In this document: positions 24,446 through 34,175 of the stretch, piece by piece
Layout of the letters: each line of letters begins with the position of its first letter
Position numbering within the stretch: the first letter of the stretch is position 1
NCBI GenBank assembly: GCA_024644745.1
Contig: JAHEHF010000031.1
Coordinates: 1 to 34,175, forward strand
Direction of reading: 5' to 3'
Length of the DNA: 34,175 nt
DNA from: Flavobacteriaceae bacterium
GTDB lineage: Bacteria > Bacteroidota > Bacteroidia > Flavobacteriales > Flavobacteriaceae
Made by a program: the position numbers and the translations under genes
Notes under the pieces: model-generated
Told to the model about the DNA's origin: nothing
Database searches by the model: none
The model's input: only the letters and a program-made list of their open reading frames with translations

Positions 24446-25621
24446 TTAATTATATTCGAAATTTCCATATTCACTGCTGATGCTCAATTTTTTGGTTTCA
24501 GATTTCTCTACACGACCTATGATGCGTGCATCTACTCCAAAAGATTGAGAAATGGAGATCAGGCTTTCTGCAATCTCCTCTGGTACATACAATTCCATAC
24601 GGTGTCCGCAATTGAAAACCTGGTACATTTCTCTCCAGTTTGTGCCAGATTGCTCTTGTATCAATTTGAACAGTGGAGGAACCTCAAACATATTGTCTTT
24701 TATGATGTGCAGATTGTCCACGAAATGAAGAATCTTGGTCTGTGCACCACCACTGCAGTGAACCATTCCATGGATTTCATCTCTGTGTTTTTCAAGCATT
24801 TTTATGATGATCGGAGCATAGGTACGGGTTGGAGACAAAACCAGTTTTCCTGCGTCTAAAGATACACCCTCAACAGTGTCAGTCAGTTTGATATTACCAG
24901 AGTATACAAGGTCCGATGGAACTGCATGATCAAAGCTTTCGGGATATTTCTTGGCAAGGTATTTCTCGAAAACATCATGTCGTGCACTCGTCAGGCCGTT
25001 GCTGCCCATACCTCCGTTGTATTCTTTTTCATAAGTGGCCTGACCAGATGAGGCAAGACCGACGATCACGTCACCATCGCCAATTTTTGCATTGTCAATA
25101 ACGTCTTTTCTTTTTAATCGGGCCGTCACCGTAGAATCTACAATGATAGTTCTCACAAGGTCTCCGACATCTGCCGTTTCTCCCCCCGTGGAATGGATTT
25201 TTACACCGAATTCATTTAATTCTGACAGTAATTCTTCGGTTCCGTTAATGATGGCCGAAATGACTTCCCCGGGAATCAGATTTTTGTTTCTGCCTATGGT
25301 CGATGATAAAATAATATTGTCTGTGGCCCCGACGCACAGGAGGTCATCAATATTCATGATCAGGGCATCCTGAGCAATTCCTTTCCATACCTCCAGATCA
25401 CCTGTTTCTTTCCAATACATATAGGCCAGTGAAGATTTTGTCCCGGCCCCGTCTGCATGCATTACAAGACAATAATTTTCATCCTGGGTCAGGTAGTCCG
25501 GAACGATCTTGCAAAATGCTTTAGGGAACAAGCCCTTGTCTACATTTTTGATCGCTTTGTGTACGTCTTCCTTCTGTGCCGAAACACCCCTCAGGTTATA
25601 TCTGTTGTCTGAAGTGCTCAT
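24446..25621 (-). CDS. purM: phosphoribosylformylglycinamidine cyclo-ligase (AIR synthase), long Bacteroidota form
   Basis: The 391-residue enzyme makes the aminoimidazole ribotide ring from FGAM and ATP in purine synthesis. ATP-grip-free PurM features are visible: HADGAGTKSSLAYMYW (about 54-69), the DALIMNIDDLLCVGA strand near 83-97, GEVISAIINGTEEL near 117-130 and the Gly-rich STGGETADVGD (144-154). E. coli PurM is about 345 residues; this form is longer and has its own N-terminus (MSTSDNRYNLRGVSAQKED). The ATG overlaps the protease stop by 4 bp (ATGA), so the two are coupled. Confidence 0.88.
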   Translation of the reverse strand: MSTSDNRYNLRGVSAQKEDVHKAIKNVDKGLFPKAFCKIVPDYLTQDENYCLVMHADGAGTKSSLAYMYWKETGDLEVWKGIAQDALIMNIDDLLCVGATDNIILSSTIGRNKNLIPGEVISAIINGTEELLSELNEFGVKIHSTGGETADVGDLVRTIIVDSTVTARLKRKDVIDNAKIGDGDVIVGLASSGQATYEKEYNGGMGSNGLTSARHDVFEKYLAKKYPESFDHAVPSDLVYSGNIKLTDTVEGVSLDAGKLVLSPTRTYAPIIIKMLEKHRDEIHGMVHCSGGAQTKILHFVDNLHIIKDNMFEVPPLFKLIQEQSGTNWREMYQVFNCGHRMELYVPEEIAESLISISQSFGVDARIIGRVEKSETKKLSISSEYGNFEYN

Positions 25622-26073
25622 TTTGATTTTTTTTTGTTCAATAAATAGAGATACTTTTTGTTGTAATCAATGATCGCCTTTCCCTTGTGCAGGATATCAG
25701 CCCCGAGTATACCCTGAATTGGCTCAACATCCTGTTTTTCAAGGGCATTATTGATATGTTTTAGATCGATCAGGATCAACATGATATTCTTTAATTTGAA
25801 TTTACCGATCGACACATGATTTTTTGAAGAGATCAGCGTGTCAATCTCGTCACGTCCCGCACCACTTGCCTTGTGATCCGATTCCTCTGTTTTTAACTCG
25901 AAAAGATTAATATCTTCAACGCCCACACATGATTTTGAGGCTCCTGTGTCTAAAATGAATCGTCCCTTGGTGCCGTTGATCGATGCCTTGATCTCAAAAT
26001 GGTTGGTGGCCGTCCTTTTTAGTTTAATTCTTTGGTAACCTCTTTCAATTAAAAATTCCTTTAGATCCTGCAT
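25618..26073 (-). CDS. retropepsin-like aspartic protease domain protein
   Basis: The 151-residue protein contains the D-T-G-A-S motif at 42-46 (RFILDTGASKSCVG) and a second hydrophobic strand region ending ILGADILHKGKAIIDY, which fits the retropepsin fold (one catalytic Asp per monomer, acting as a dimer). There is no signal peptide, so it is probably cytoplasmic. Its substrate is unknown. It is wedged between pheS (3-bp gap) and purM (4-bp overlap), so it is co-expressed with both, though no functional link to either is evident. Confidence 0.85.
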   Translation of the reverse strand: MQDLKEFLIERGYQRIKLKRTATNHFEIKASINGTKGRFILDTGASKSCVGVEDINLFELKTEESDHKASGAGRDEIDTLISSKNHVSIGKFKLKNIMLILIDLKHINNALEKQDVEPIQGILGADILHKGKAIIDYNKKYLYLLNKKKSK

Positions 26074-26076
26074 TCG

Positions 26077-27096
26077 TTAAATTACCGATTTAAATTGTTC
26101 CAGGAACCTGATGTCATTTTCATAGAACATCCTGATATCCGGAATTTGATAAAGAAGCATGGCGATACGTTCAATACCCATTCCAAAAGCATATCCGGTA
26201 TGGGTCTCAGGGTCGATATTGGCATTTTTCAACACATTGGGGTCAACCATTCCGCAGCCCATAATCTCGAGCCATCCTGTTCCCTTGGTTATTTTATGGT
26301 CGGTTTCAGTTTCCAGTCCCCAGTAGATGTCTACTTCTGCACTGGGCTCTGTAAATGGAAAATACGAGGGTCTCAGCCTGATCTTTGATTTCCCAAACAT
26401 CTCCTTGGTAAAGTAGAGCAGGGTTTGTTTCAGGTCAGCAAAAGAAACATCGGTATCAATATAAAGTCCTTCAACCTGGTGGAAGATGCAATGTGCTCTG
26501 GCCGAGATATCCTCATTTCTAAAAACCCTTCCCGGCGATATTGTTCTGATGGGAGGCTTGTGATTTTCCATATACCGTACCTGTACCGATGAAGTATGTG
26601 TTCGCAATAAGATGTCAGGGTCTGTTTCGATAAAAAAAGTGTCCTGCATATCTCTTGCCGGATGGTATTCAGGAAGGTTCAAGGCTGTAAAATTATGCCA
26701 GTCATCTTCAATTTCGGGTCCTTCGGATACATTGAAGCCTATCCTGGAAAATACGTCCAGAATTTGATTTTTCACAATGGAAATGGGATGCCTTGCTCCA
26801 AGTTCCACAGGTTCTCCCGGCCTTGTCAGGTCCCCATAAACTTTTTTATCGTTGCCAGTTACTTCCTGGGCAGCTTTAAGTTCATTGATTTTATCATTGG
26901 CGGCATTGCGCAATTCATTGAGAGACTGGCCTATCTCTTTTTTAAGAGCAGGATCTACATCTTTAAAGGCTGCAAAAAGTTGTTTTAAAATTCCTTTACT
27001 GCCCAAATACTTGATTCTAAATGCTTCGATCTCTTCAGAACTATTTGCCCTAAAATCTTGGATATCATTTAAATGCTCATTTATTTTTTGCTTCAT
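26077..27096 (-). CDS. pheS: phenylalanyl-tRNA synthetase alpha subunit
   Basis: The 339-residue subunit charges tRNA-Phe with phenylalanine together with PheT (encoded elsewhere). The N-terminal coiled coil (about 1-85) is followed by LTRPGEPVELGARHPISIV and the class II core: GPEIEDDWHNFTALN (motif near 124-138), FRNEDISARAHCIFHQVEGL (motif 2 region) and GIERIAML (motif 3) at the end. Length and layout match bacterial PheS. A TAAATTTG element lies 23 bp upstream on the minus strand and probably drives this operon. Confidence 0.97.
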   Translation of the reverse strand: MKQKINEHLNDIQDFRANSSEEIEAFRIKYLGSKGILKQLFAAFKDVDPALKKEIGQSLNELRNAANDKINELKAAQEVTGNDKKVYGDLTRPGEPVELGARHPISIVKNQILDVFSRIGFNVSEGPEIEDDWHNFTALNLPEYHPARDMQDTFFIETDPDILLRTHTSSVQVRYMENHKPPIRTISPGRVFRNEDISARAHCIFHQVEGLYIDTDVSFADLKQTLLYFTKEMFGKSKIRLRPSYFPFTEPSAEVDIYWGLETETDHKITKGTGWLEIMGCGMVDPNVLKNANIDPETHTGYAFGMGIERIAMLLYQIPDIRMFYENDIRFLEQFKSVI

Positions 27097-27118
27097 TCCT
27101 CCAAATAAATTTAGATGG

Positions 27119-27126
27119 CAAATTTA
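27119..27126 (-). promoter_or_regulatory. -7 element ahead of pheS
   Basis: TAAATTTG on the minus strand matches TAnnTTTG and lies 22 bases before the pheS ATG. Confidence 0.5.
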
Positions 27127-27262
27127 CATTTTTTTGTCGGAATCTGAATTTTTGTTGCTGCAATTTTTGGCCCGGTTGTCAGACTTGGATTCAGATGAAA
27201 AAATTACTTAAAATAGATGGAAATAAAACAGTTATTCTGATCGTATATATTAGGAATTTAAT

Positions 27263-27270
27263 TATTTTTG
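27263..27270 (+). promoter_or_regulatory. -7 element ahead of gdhA
   Basis: TATTTTTG at 27263-27270 matches TAnnTTTG, 43 bases before the gdhA ATG. The -33 box is weak. Confidence 0.5.
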
Positions 27271-27295
27271 CTATGCAAAAATCAAATTTTAATAA

Positions 27296-28657
<1,362 letters not shown>

Positions 28658-28680
28658 ATCAAGTTTAAATGGACACCATA

Positions 28681-28714
28681 AAAAAACCTTCAGTCATTTG
28701 ACTGAAGGTTTTTT
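28681..28714. terminator. bidirectional terminator between gdhA and the cytochrome c gene
   Basis: AAAAAACCTTCAGTCA (28681-28696) and TGACTGAAGGTTTTTT (28699-28714) pair perfectly over 16 bp with a T-run on both strands. It serves the two convergent genes. Confidence 0.93.
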
Positions 28715-28734
28715 AATTTCTTTTAAAAAAGATA

Positions 28735-29151
28735 TTATTCAGCACTTTTCATGTAAGCTGCAAGTGCTTTGAGTTCTTCCTCTTTCAAATCTTTGACAAA
28801 ACCGTCAAGATTTGCCTTCATGATCGCTACCTGACCTGGGTCGGTATCTACGATGGCTTCCTGATTTCCCTTTAAAAATTCAACAATATCACCGTTTTTA
28901 TCGTCATAAACCTTTACGATGTCTTTAATTGAAGGTCCGACAATTTTCGCATCCAGCTGATGACAGGATACGCAGGTTTTGTCTGTAAATAGTTTTTCAC
29001 CCATGGCCAACAGGTCATCAGCAGATGCAGCTGCTTCTTTAGGCTCTTCCTTGACAGATTCAACTTCTTTTTTAACTTCTTCTTTTTTAGTCTCTCCGCA
29101 ACTGACGATGACTAAGGAAAAAATGGCAAATACAAAAAGTATTTTTTTCAT
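28735..29151 (-). CDS. lipoprotein class I cytochrome c
   Basis: The 138-residue protein starts with a lipoprotein signal (MKKILFVFAIFSLVIVSC, Cys-18). A charged Glu/Lys linker (19-45) follows, then a small cytochrome c domain with the heme site CVSCH (60-64). The likely axial methionine is M134 (AAYMKSAE). The compact domain and single heme point to an electron shuttle anchored in a membrane facing the periplasm. A -7 element lies about 32 bp upstream. Redox partners cannot be told from the window. Confidence 0.92.
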   Translation of the reverse strand: MKKILFVFAIFSLVIVSCGETKKEEVKKEVESVKEEPKEAAASADDLLAMGEKLFTDKTCVSCHQLDAKIVGPSIKDIVKVYDDKNGDIVEFLKGNQEAIVDTDPGQVAIMKANLDGFVKDLKEEELKALAAYMKSAE

Positions 29152-29182
29152 GATTCAAATATTTCAGGTTAAATTTATCGTA

Positions 29183-29190
29183 CAAATTTA
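29183..29190 (-). promoter_or_regulatory. -7 element ahead of the cytochrome c gene
   Basis: TAAATTTG on the minus strand matches TAnnTTTG, 31 bases before the ATG at 29151. Confidence 0.45.
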
Positions 29191-29273
29191 TTATAAAAAA
29201 GCCAAAAAAAAGCATGTAACAGCGATATATTTAAGCCAGGGGAAACTTATGTAACACATCAGTTAAAAAGTAG

Positions 29274-29281
29274 TAAATTTG
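29274..29281 (+). promoter_or_regulatory. -7 element ahead of prfA
   Basis: TAAATTTG matches TAnnTTTG, 15 bases before the prfA ATG at 29297, giving a very short leader. Confidence 0.5.
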
Positions 29282-29296
29282 TGCAATAATATATAG

Positions 29297-30376
29297 ATGA
29301 TGATTGAAAAATTGCGAATAGTAAAACAAAGATTTGATGAGGTGGCCGATCTGATTATCCAACCGGATATCATAATGGATCAGAAGCGTTATGTCAGATT
29401 GAATAAAGAATATAAGGACCTGCAAAAAATTGTTCAAAAGGGGAAAGAATATGAACGTGTCCTTTCCAATCTTGAAGAGGCCAAAGAAATAATTTCTGAT
29501 GGGAGTGACGCTGAAATGGTTGAAATGGCAAAAATGGAGTTAGAAGCTGCCAATGAAAAATTACCCGGACTTGAAGAGGATATTAAGTTTTTACTGATTC
29601 CCCAGGACCCCGAGGACGAAAAGAATGTGATCATGGAGATCCGAGCCGGAACCGGTGGAGACGAGGCCAGTATTTTTGCCGGGGACCTTTACAGGATGTA
29701 TACCAAATTTGCGAGTGATAAAGGTTGGAAAGTGGAACTTGAAGATCTGAGCGAAGGAACCTCGGGAGGATTCAAGGAAATTATATTTAGCATTTCCGGC
29801 GAAGAGGTCTATGGGACGCTTAAGTTTGAGTCAGGTGTGCACCGTGTTCAACGCGTGCCGCAAACGGAAACCCAGGGGAGGGTCCATACATCAGCTGCTA
29901 CGGTCATGGTTTTGCCGGAGGCTGAAGAATTCGACATTGACCTTAAAATGAGTGATGTTCGCGTTGATTATTTTTGTGCTTCAGGACCCGGTGGTCAATC
30001 TGTGAATACAACTTATTCGGCGGTTCGTTTGACCCATGTCCCCACCGGTATCGTGGCCCAGTGCCAGGACCAGAAGTCACAGCACAAAAACAAGGACAAG
30101 GCATTCAAAGTCTTACGCTCACGTATCTATGAAGTGGAGCTTGAGAAAAAATTGCAGGAGGATTCGGCAAAGCGCAAGACCCTGGTGGCAAGTGGAGACA
30201 GGTCTGCAAAGGTGAGAACCTATAATTACCCTCAGGGCAGGGTCACAGAGCACAGAATTGGACTTACATTGTATGATCTGAGCAATGTGATGAATGGCGA
30301 TCTTCACAAGATCATTGAAGAACTCAAGCTGGCTGAGAACGCTGAGAAATTAAAGGCTACGGAATCAGAATTCTGA
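29297..30376 (+). CDS. prfA: peptide chain release factor 1
   Basis: The 359-residue factor reads UAA/UAG stop codons. The GGQ catalytic loop is at 232-234 (GPGGQSVN). The stop-codon recognition segment [16 protein letters not shown] starts at 188 with the P-x-T tripeptide of RF1, not the SPF of RF2. The N-terminal coiled coil and the [11 protein letters not shown] segment (114-124) are typical. The length equals bacterial RF1. It is alone on the plus strand and closed by a strong terminator at 30428-30459. Confidence 0.97.
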   Translation: MMIEKLRIVKQRFDEVADLIIQPDIIMDQKRYVRLNKEYKDLQKIVQKGKEYERVLSNLEEAKEIISDGSDAEMVEMAKMELEAANEKLPGLEEDIKFLLIPQDPEDEKNVIMEIRAGTGGDEASIFAGDLYRMYTKFASDKGWKVELEDLSEGTSGGFKEIIFSISGEEVYGTLKFESGVHRVQRVPQTETQGRVHTSAATVMVLPEAEEFDIDLKMSDVRVDYFCASGPGGQSVNTTYSAVRLTHVPTGIVAQCQDQKSQHKNKDKAFKVLRSRIYEVELEKKLQEDSAKRKTLVASGDRSAKVRTYNYPQGRVTEHRIGLTLYDLSNVMNGDLHKIIEELKLAENAEKLKATESEF

Positions 30377-30427
30377 CCTGGGATGCAGTGTTGATTCAGC
30401 ATATTGAATCATCCCTTTCTATAACAC

Positions 30428-30459
30428 AAAAAAACCTGAGGCGCGCCTCAGGTTTTTTT
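30428..30459. terminator. bidirectional terminator between prfA and rplT
   Basis: A7-CCTGAGGC-GC-GCCTCAGG-T7 is a GC-rich 9-bp palindrome with A and T runs on both sides, a strong terminator for prfA and for the thrS-infC-rpmI-rplT operon. Confidence 0.94.
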
Positions 30460-30480
30460 ATTATAAGCAAGAATTAATCT

Positions 30481-30825
30481 TTATTTAATTTTATCTACAA
30501 TTGCTTTAAAAGCTGATGGGTTATTCATCGCCAGATCGGCAAGAACCTTTCTGTTCAAGTCGATATTGTTGGCTTTGATTTTTCCCATGAATTGTGAATA
30601 GGATAAACCGTGTTCGCGGGCTCCTGCGTTGATACGCTGGATCCATAAACCACGGAAGTTTCTTTTGTTTTGCTTTCTGTCGCGGTAAGCATATACCATT
30701 GCTTTTTCAACGGCATTCTTTGCAACGGTGTATACGTTTTTACGTCTTCCAAAGTATCCTTTGGCTTGTTTTAAAATCTTTTTTCTACGAGCCCTTTTGG
30801 CTACTGAATTTACTGATCTTGGCAT
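30481..30825 (-). CDS. rplT: 50S ribosomal protein L20
   Basis: The 114-residue, very basic protein binds 23S rRNA early in large-subunit assembly. It starts [20 protein letters not shown], with the conserved [22 protein letters not shown] and the globular C-terminal half ([21 protein letters not shown]). The size fits L20 (115-120). It is the last gene of thrS-infC-rpmI-rplT, 100 bp after rpmI. In some bacteria L20 represses its own operon by binding this leader; a hairpin at the rpmI end is noted separately. Confidence 0.97.
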   Translation of the reverse strand: MPRSVNSVAKRARRKKILKQAKGYFGRRKNVYTVAKNAVEKAMVYAYRDRKQNKRNFRGLWIQRINAGAREHGLSYSQFMGKIKANNIDLNRKVLADLAMNNPSAFKAIVDKIK

Positions 30826-30925
30826 GTTTTAAATTTTTTTGTATCAGGCAGTCCTTTATTTTAACAGAACATTTTTTTTGGCACTAATACATGGTTATTA
30901 ATTAATTACCTTTAAACCCTATGGT

Positions 30926-31123
30926 TTATTTCAAAGTTAATTGTTGCTTGATGTTCGCTTCATCTGCTTTGTGTACCAGACCGGCGTGCGTCAACTTCAA
31001 CTTTCGCTTCTTACTTTTCTTCGTCAAAATATGACTCTTAAAAGCGTGTTTCCTTTTGATCTTACCAGTACCCGTCAATTTAAAACGTTTTTTAGCACTG
31101 GATTTTGTCTTCATTTTAGGCAT
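30926..31123 (-). CDS. rpmI: 50S ribosomal protein L35
   Basis: The 65-residue basic protein ([20 protein letters not shown]) has the [13 protein letters not shown] segment characteristic of L35. It lies 35 bp after infC and 100 bp before rplT, the usual order. It is encoded in the frame complementary to a longer spurious ORF on the plus strand. Confidence 0.96.
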   Translation of the reverse strand: MPKMKTKSSAKKRFKLTGTGKIKRKHAFKSHILTKKSKKRKLKLTHAGLVHKADEANIKQQLTLK

Positions 31124-31158
31124 CTGCTTCCTATTTATTTACTTGCTTATAATTTTTT

Positions 31159-31737
31159 TTACTTCTTCTTTTTGGAAGCGATGAACATGGTCATTCTTTT
31201 CCCTTCCAATCTCGGCATTTGCTCAACGGTACCATAATCTTCCAATTCCTGAGCAAGCCTCAGCAACAAAATTTGTCCCTGATCTTTAAATACAATCGAC
31301 CTTCCTTTAAAAAAGACATAAGCTTTCAGCTTGGCACCACTTTCCAAAAATTTGATAGCGTGCTTCTTTTTAAATTCAAAATCGTGTTCATCGGTATTCG
31401 GACCGAATCTAATTTCTTTTACAACGACCTTACTGGCCTTAGACTTTAAAGCTTTTTCCCTTTTCTTTTGCTCATACAGAAACTTTTTGTATTCAATAAT
31501 CTTACAAACAGGTGGTTTGGCCTTTGGGGAAATCTCAACCAGGTCCAAGCCCAGTTCGGCAGCTATTTCCCTGGCTTTTCTGGTGGGGTAGATCCCTGTT
31601 TCAACATTATCACCAACAAGGCGTACCTCGGGTGCATCAATATTTTCATTTATCTTGTGTAAATCTTCTTTGATAATTCTCCAAGGCTTTCTGGCTCCTC
31701 TGTTTCTTCTTATTGCTATAGCTCTAAATTTTTTAAT
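31159..31737 (-). CDS. infC: translation initiation factor IF-3, probable AUU start
   Basis: The frame covers 192 residues. The conserved IF3 sequence extends well upstream of the first conventional start (TTG at 31548): [40 protein letters not shown], then [16 protein letters not shown], the C-terminal domain FRFG-like [10 protein letters not shown], and the end [16 protein letters not shown]. Going upstream, no ATG, GTG or TTG occurs before a TAA at 31741-31743; two codons after it is ATT (31737-31735). I therefore infer initiation at AUU, the rare start also used by E. coli infC for self-regulation. An AUA a few codons in cannot be excluded. It follows thrS by 20 bp. Confidence 0.93.
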   Translation of the reverse strand: MKKFRAIAIRRNRGARKPWRIIKEDLHKINENIDAPEVRLVGDNVETGIYPTRKAREIAAELGLDLVEISPKAKPPVCKIIEYKKFLYEQKKREKALKSKASKVVVKEIRFGPNTDEHDFEFKKKHAIKFLESGAKLKAYVFFKGRSIVFKDQGQILLLRLAQELEDYGTVEQMPRLEGKRMTMFIASKKKK

Positions 31738-31757
31738 CCGTTAGGATGGGTTAAACT

Positions 31758-33698
31758 TTAAAATTGTTGTAATGTTTTATCAATTTCTTCTTGAATAAGA
31801 CCTGAAAATGCATTTATTGAAAATGTCCCTAGGTCTCCTTCACTATGTTTTCTTACCGAAACTGTACCATCTTTTTCCTCATTCTCACCTATGATCAGCA
31901 TAAATGGTATCTTGTTCATTTCAGCATCTCGAATCTTCCTGCCAATCTTTTCATTGCGGTCGTCAACGAGGGCGCGAATTTCGTAATTTTCTAGCAAATG
32001 TAAAACTTTTTTGGTATAATTTTCGTATTTCTCACTGATTGGCAGTAAAATTACCTGTTCGGGGGTAAGCCAAAGTGGGAAATTACCTCCGGTATGTTCA
32101 ATAAGTATTGCAATGAACCTTTCCATAGATCCAAATGGCGCACGATGGATCATCACGGGCCTGTGCAGTTGGTTGTCGGATCCCTTGTAGTTCAGATCAA
32201 ACCTTTCCGGAAGGTTATAATCGACCTGAATCGTTCCGAGCTGCCAACTTCTTCCCAGCACATCTTTTACCATAAAATCGAGTTTGGGGCCGTAAAAGGC
32301 TGCTTCTCCATACTCGATAACGGTTTGAAGGCCTTTCTCCTTCGCCGATTTCATAATGGCGGCTTCCGCTTTTTCCCAATTTTCATCGCTGCCAATATAT
32401 TTTTCTTTGTTGTCAGGATCTCTCAGTGATATCTGTGTAGTAAAATCTTTGAAGCCGAGAGCGCCGAACACATAAAGTACAATATCAATAACCGCATTGA
32501 ACTCATCGTTCAATTGCTCAGGCGTACAGAATATGTGCGCATCATCCTGAGTGAATCCTCTTACACGTGTCAGACCGTGCAATTCACCGCTTTGCTCATA
32601 ACGGTAGACGGTGCCAAATTCAGCAAACCTTTTCGGAAGGTCCTTGTATGAATAAGGCTTGGTGTTATAGATTTCACAGTGGTGAGGACAATTCATGGGT
32701 TTTAGCAGGAACTCTTCATTGTCTTTAGGGGTATGAATGGGCTGAAAACTATCTGCCCCGTATTTTTCATAGTGCCCTGAAGTGACATAAAGTTCTTTTT
32801 GACCTATATGAGGTGAAATAACCATTTCGTAGCCGGCTTTTTTCTGGGCTTTTTTCAGGAAATTTTCGAGTCTTTCACGTAGTGCGGCTCCCTTCGGAAG
32901 CCAAAGTGGAAGACCCTGTCCTACTTTTGTGGAGAATGTAAATAACTCCAGTTCCTTGCCCAGTTTTCTGTGGTCTCTTTTCTTGGCTTCTTCAAGCAGG
33001 GCGAGGTATTCTTTTAATTCTTTTTGTTTCGGAAAGGAGATGCCGTAAACCCTTGTTAACTGAGGCTTGTTCTCGTCGCCTCTCCAATAGGCTCCGGCCA
33101 CGCTCATGATCTTGACAGCTTTGATGATGCCTGTGTTCGGAATGTGACCGCCCCTGCACAGGTCGGTAAAATCGCTGTGGTCACAAAAGGTAATATCTCC
33201 GTCATTCAGGTTTTCAATGAGTTCTACCTTGAATTGGTTTCCTTCCTTTTTGTAAAAGTCAAGGGCATCTGCTTTGGAGACTTCCCTCATGTGAAATTCA
33301 AATTTCTCACGTGCGAATTCCAGCATTTTGTCTTCGAGTTTCTTGAAGTCTGATTCTGAAACAGACTGATCTCCGAAGTCCACGTCATAATAAAACCCGT
33401 TTTCAATGGCAGGTCCTATCGTGAGTTTCGCCTCCGGATAAAAATGCAGTATGGTCTGAGCCAGCAAATGGGCAGAGGAATGCCAGAATGCTTTTTTGCC
33501 TTCAGGATTATTCCATGTGAAAAGGGTAAGGGTCCCATTTGAGGTCAGTGGTGTTTTTGTTTCAACAATAGTGCCGTTGAACTCAGCGGAAATTACATTT
33601 CTCGCCAACCCATCACTGATGCTTTTGGCCACATCCATAGGTGTTGTGTTTTTAGGGAATTCCTTGACGCTTTCGTCAGGTAAAACAATCTTGATCAT
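31758..33698 (-). CDS. thrS: threonyl-tRNA synthetase
   Basis: The 646-residue enzyme has an N-terminal TGS domain (about 1-60, [16 protein letters not shown]), an editing domain (HSSAHLLAQ near 74, [10 protein letters not shown] near 181) and the class II catalytic core with [10 protein letters not shown] (zinc Cys and His, near 336-345), [21 protein letters not shown] (motif 2) and [11 protein letters not shown] (motif 3). The anticodon-binding domain forms the last 100 residues. It heads the thrS-infC-rpmI-rplT operon and has a TATCTTTG -7 element 22 bp upstream. Confidence 0.98.
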   Translation of the reverse strand: MIKIVLPDESVKEFPKNTTPMDVAKSISDGLARNVISAEFNGTIVETKTPLTSNGTLTLFTWNNPEGKKAFWHSSAHLLAQTILHFYPEAKLTIGPAIENGFYYDVDFGDQSVSESDFKKLEDKMLEFAREKFEFHMREVSKADALDFYKKEGNQFKVELIENLNDGDITFCDHSDFTDLCRGGHIPNTGIIKAVKIMSVAGAYWRGDENKPQLTRVYGISFPKQKELKEYLALLEEAKKRDHRKLGKELELFTFSTKVGQGLPLWLPKGAALRERLENFLKKAQKKAGYEMVISPHIGQKELYVTSGHYEKYGADSFQPIHTPKDNEEFLLKPMNCPHHCEIYNTKPYSYKDLPKRFAEFGTVYRYEQSGELHGLTRVRGFTQDDAHIFCTPEQLNDEFNAVIDIVLYVFGALGFKDFTTQISLRDPDNKEKYIGSDENWEKAEAAIMKSAKEKGLQTVIEYGEAAFYGPKLDFMVKDVLGRSWQLGTIQVDYNLPERFDLNYKGSDNQLHRPVMIHRAPFGSMERFIAILIEHTGGNFPLWLTPEQVILLPISEKYENYTKKVLHLLENYEIRALVDDRNEKIGRKIRDAEMNKIPFMLIIGENEEKDGTVSVRKHSEGDLGTFSINAFSGLIQEEIDKTLQQF

Positions 33699-33719
33699 AC
33701 TTTATACTTTATAAGGCTG

Positions 33720-33727
33720 CAAAGATA
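33720..33727 (-). promoter_or_regulatory. -7 element ahead of thrS
   Basis: TATCTTTG on the minus strand is a full match to TAnnTTTG, 21 bases before the thrS ATG. A T-rich stretch stands in the -33 place. Confidence 0.55.
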
Positions 33728-33950
33728 CATATCAGAATTTAAATAGAGAATAGAATGGGAGCGTAAAATTGGAACGTGAGATGATAAAAACGCGTGTATA
33801 TTATTATGGTGTAGGTAAAGACCTAAACCAATGGGGTTCCTTTCAACATGAAAAATTAATTTGATTTTTTTTCGCCTTAGAAAGAGCACATTATCAATGT
33901 ATTGCAATATGAGGAAAAAAAATCAAGAAAAAAGTAACAAAAATATTAGG
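33728..33950. other. intergenic stretch between thrS promoter and tandem promoters
   Basis: About 220 AT-rich bases with no convincing ORF. A short TAGGT-aaag-ACCTA hairpin occurs near 33813-33826. Nothing else stands out. Confidence 0.4.
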
Positions 33951-33978
33951 TTGGTATTAATAATTGGTTGTATTTTTG
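33951..33978 (+). promoter_or_regulatory. strong -33/-7 promoter P1 reading off the right edge
   Basis: TTG at 33951-33953 and TATTTTTG at 33971-33978 are separated by 17 bp, a good Bacteroidota -33/-7 pair. It points toward the right edge, where no protein gene is seen. Confidence 0.65.
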
Positions 33979-34074
33979 CAGCCGCTTAAAAACAGTAATC
34001 ATGCTGTTATGAAAGCCAAGTTCAAGCGTAAAACGCAAGCCATAATCAAGAGTAAAATATTTTATCAAATTTTA

Positions 34075-34106
34075 TTTGGTGGTTATAAAAAATGGTTTTA
34101 GTTTTG
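34075..34106 (+). promoter_or_regulatory. strong -33/-7 promoter P2 reading off the right edge
   Basis: TTTG at 34075-34078 and TAGTTTTG at 34099-34106, with 20 bp between them. Together with P1 it forms a tandem pair about 128 bp apart, as found ahead of rRNA operons. Confidence 0.65.
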
Positions 34107-34175
34107 CACCCGCTTTCGGGGTTAGGATTTGATGATTAGGGAAGAGAGCGCGAAAGAGAATTAAGTAGTTCATTG
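34107..34175 (+). ncRNA. probable leader of an rRNA operon (16S gene itself outside window)
   Basis: No ORF is open here. The stretch after P2 ends in AGTAGTTCATTG, like the AGTTCATTGA/AGTTCTTTGA box I remember ahead of 16S rRNA genes in flavobacteria. With the tandem promoters this suggests an rRNA operon starting just beyond 34175. A tRNA cluster is the main alternative. Confidence 0.45.

Overview
The window looks like a chromosome segment from a member of the Flavobacteriia (Bacteroidota). The reasons are: Bacteroidota-type -7 promoter elements (TAnnTTTG) ahead of many genes, weak or absent Shine-Dalgarno sequences, a SprE/PorW-type lipoprotein, a bactofilin next to an ATP synthase operon that lacks atpD and atpC, a DUF5687-type ABC permease, a Porin_5-type barrel and an M14 peptidase with a C-terminal GATase1-like domain. 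I cannot name the genus.

Layout. (1) About 1-2150, minus strand: an accessory block with a tyrosine recombinase followed by two small lipoprotein genes. The second lipoprotein runs off the left edge. The DNA between these genes carries attC-like folded sites with GTT/AAC cores, so this looks like an integron-like cassette array. It is the most interesting part of the window. (2) About 2150-2576 is non-coding, with one possible protein relic. (3) 2577-10141, plus strand: an outer-membrane porin, an arylsulfotransferase lipoprotein, a PAPS-type sulfotransferase, an MFS transporter, a DEAD-box RNA helicase and a CBS-pair protein. (4) 10120-13725: a 2-hydroxyacid dehydrogenase (minus) divergent from a secreted M14 peptidase (plus). 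(5) 13797-22039, minus strand: sprE/porW-like gene, bactofilin, atpZ-like gene, a small membrane protein, then atpB-E-F-H-A-G. A perfect 16-bp hairpin lies between atpE and atpF. (6) 22210-27096, minus strand: pheS, a retropepsin-like protease, purM, a DUF5687-type permease and its ABC ATPase. (7) 27314-30376: gdhA (plus), a lipoprotein cytochrome c (minus) and prfA (plus), separated by bidirectional terminators. (8) 30481-33698, minus strand: the conserved thrS-infC-rpmI-rplT operon, where infC appears to start with the rare codon AUU. (9) 33699-34175: no protein gene, but two tandem strong -33/-7 promoters reading off the right edge, probably into an rRNA operon.

Most of the window is core housekeeping: translation (pheS, thrS, infC, rpmI, rplT, prfA), energy (F-type ATP synthase), nitrogen (gdhA) and purine synthesis (purM). 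The surface- and sulfur-related genes at 2577-6920 and the recombinase-cassette block at 1-2150 are the accessory portion. All calls come from reading the sequence and from memory of protein families; no database search was run.
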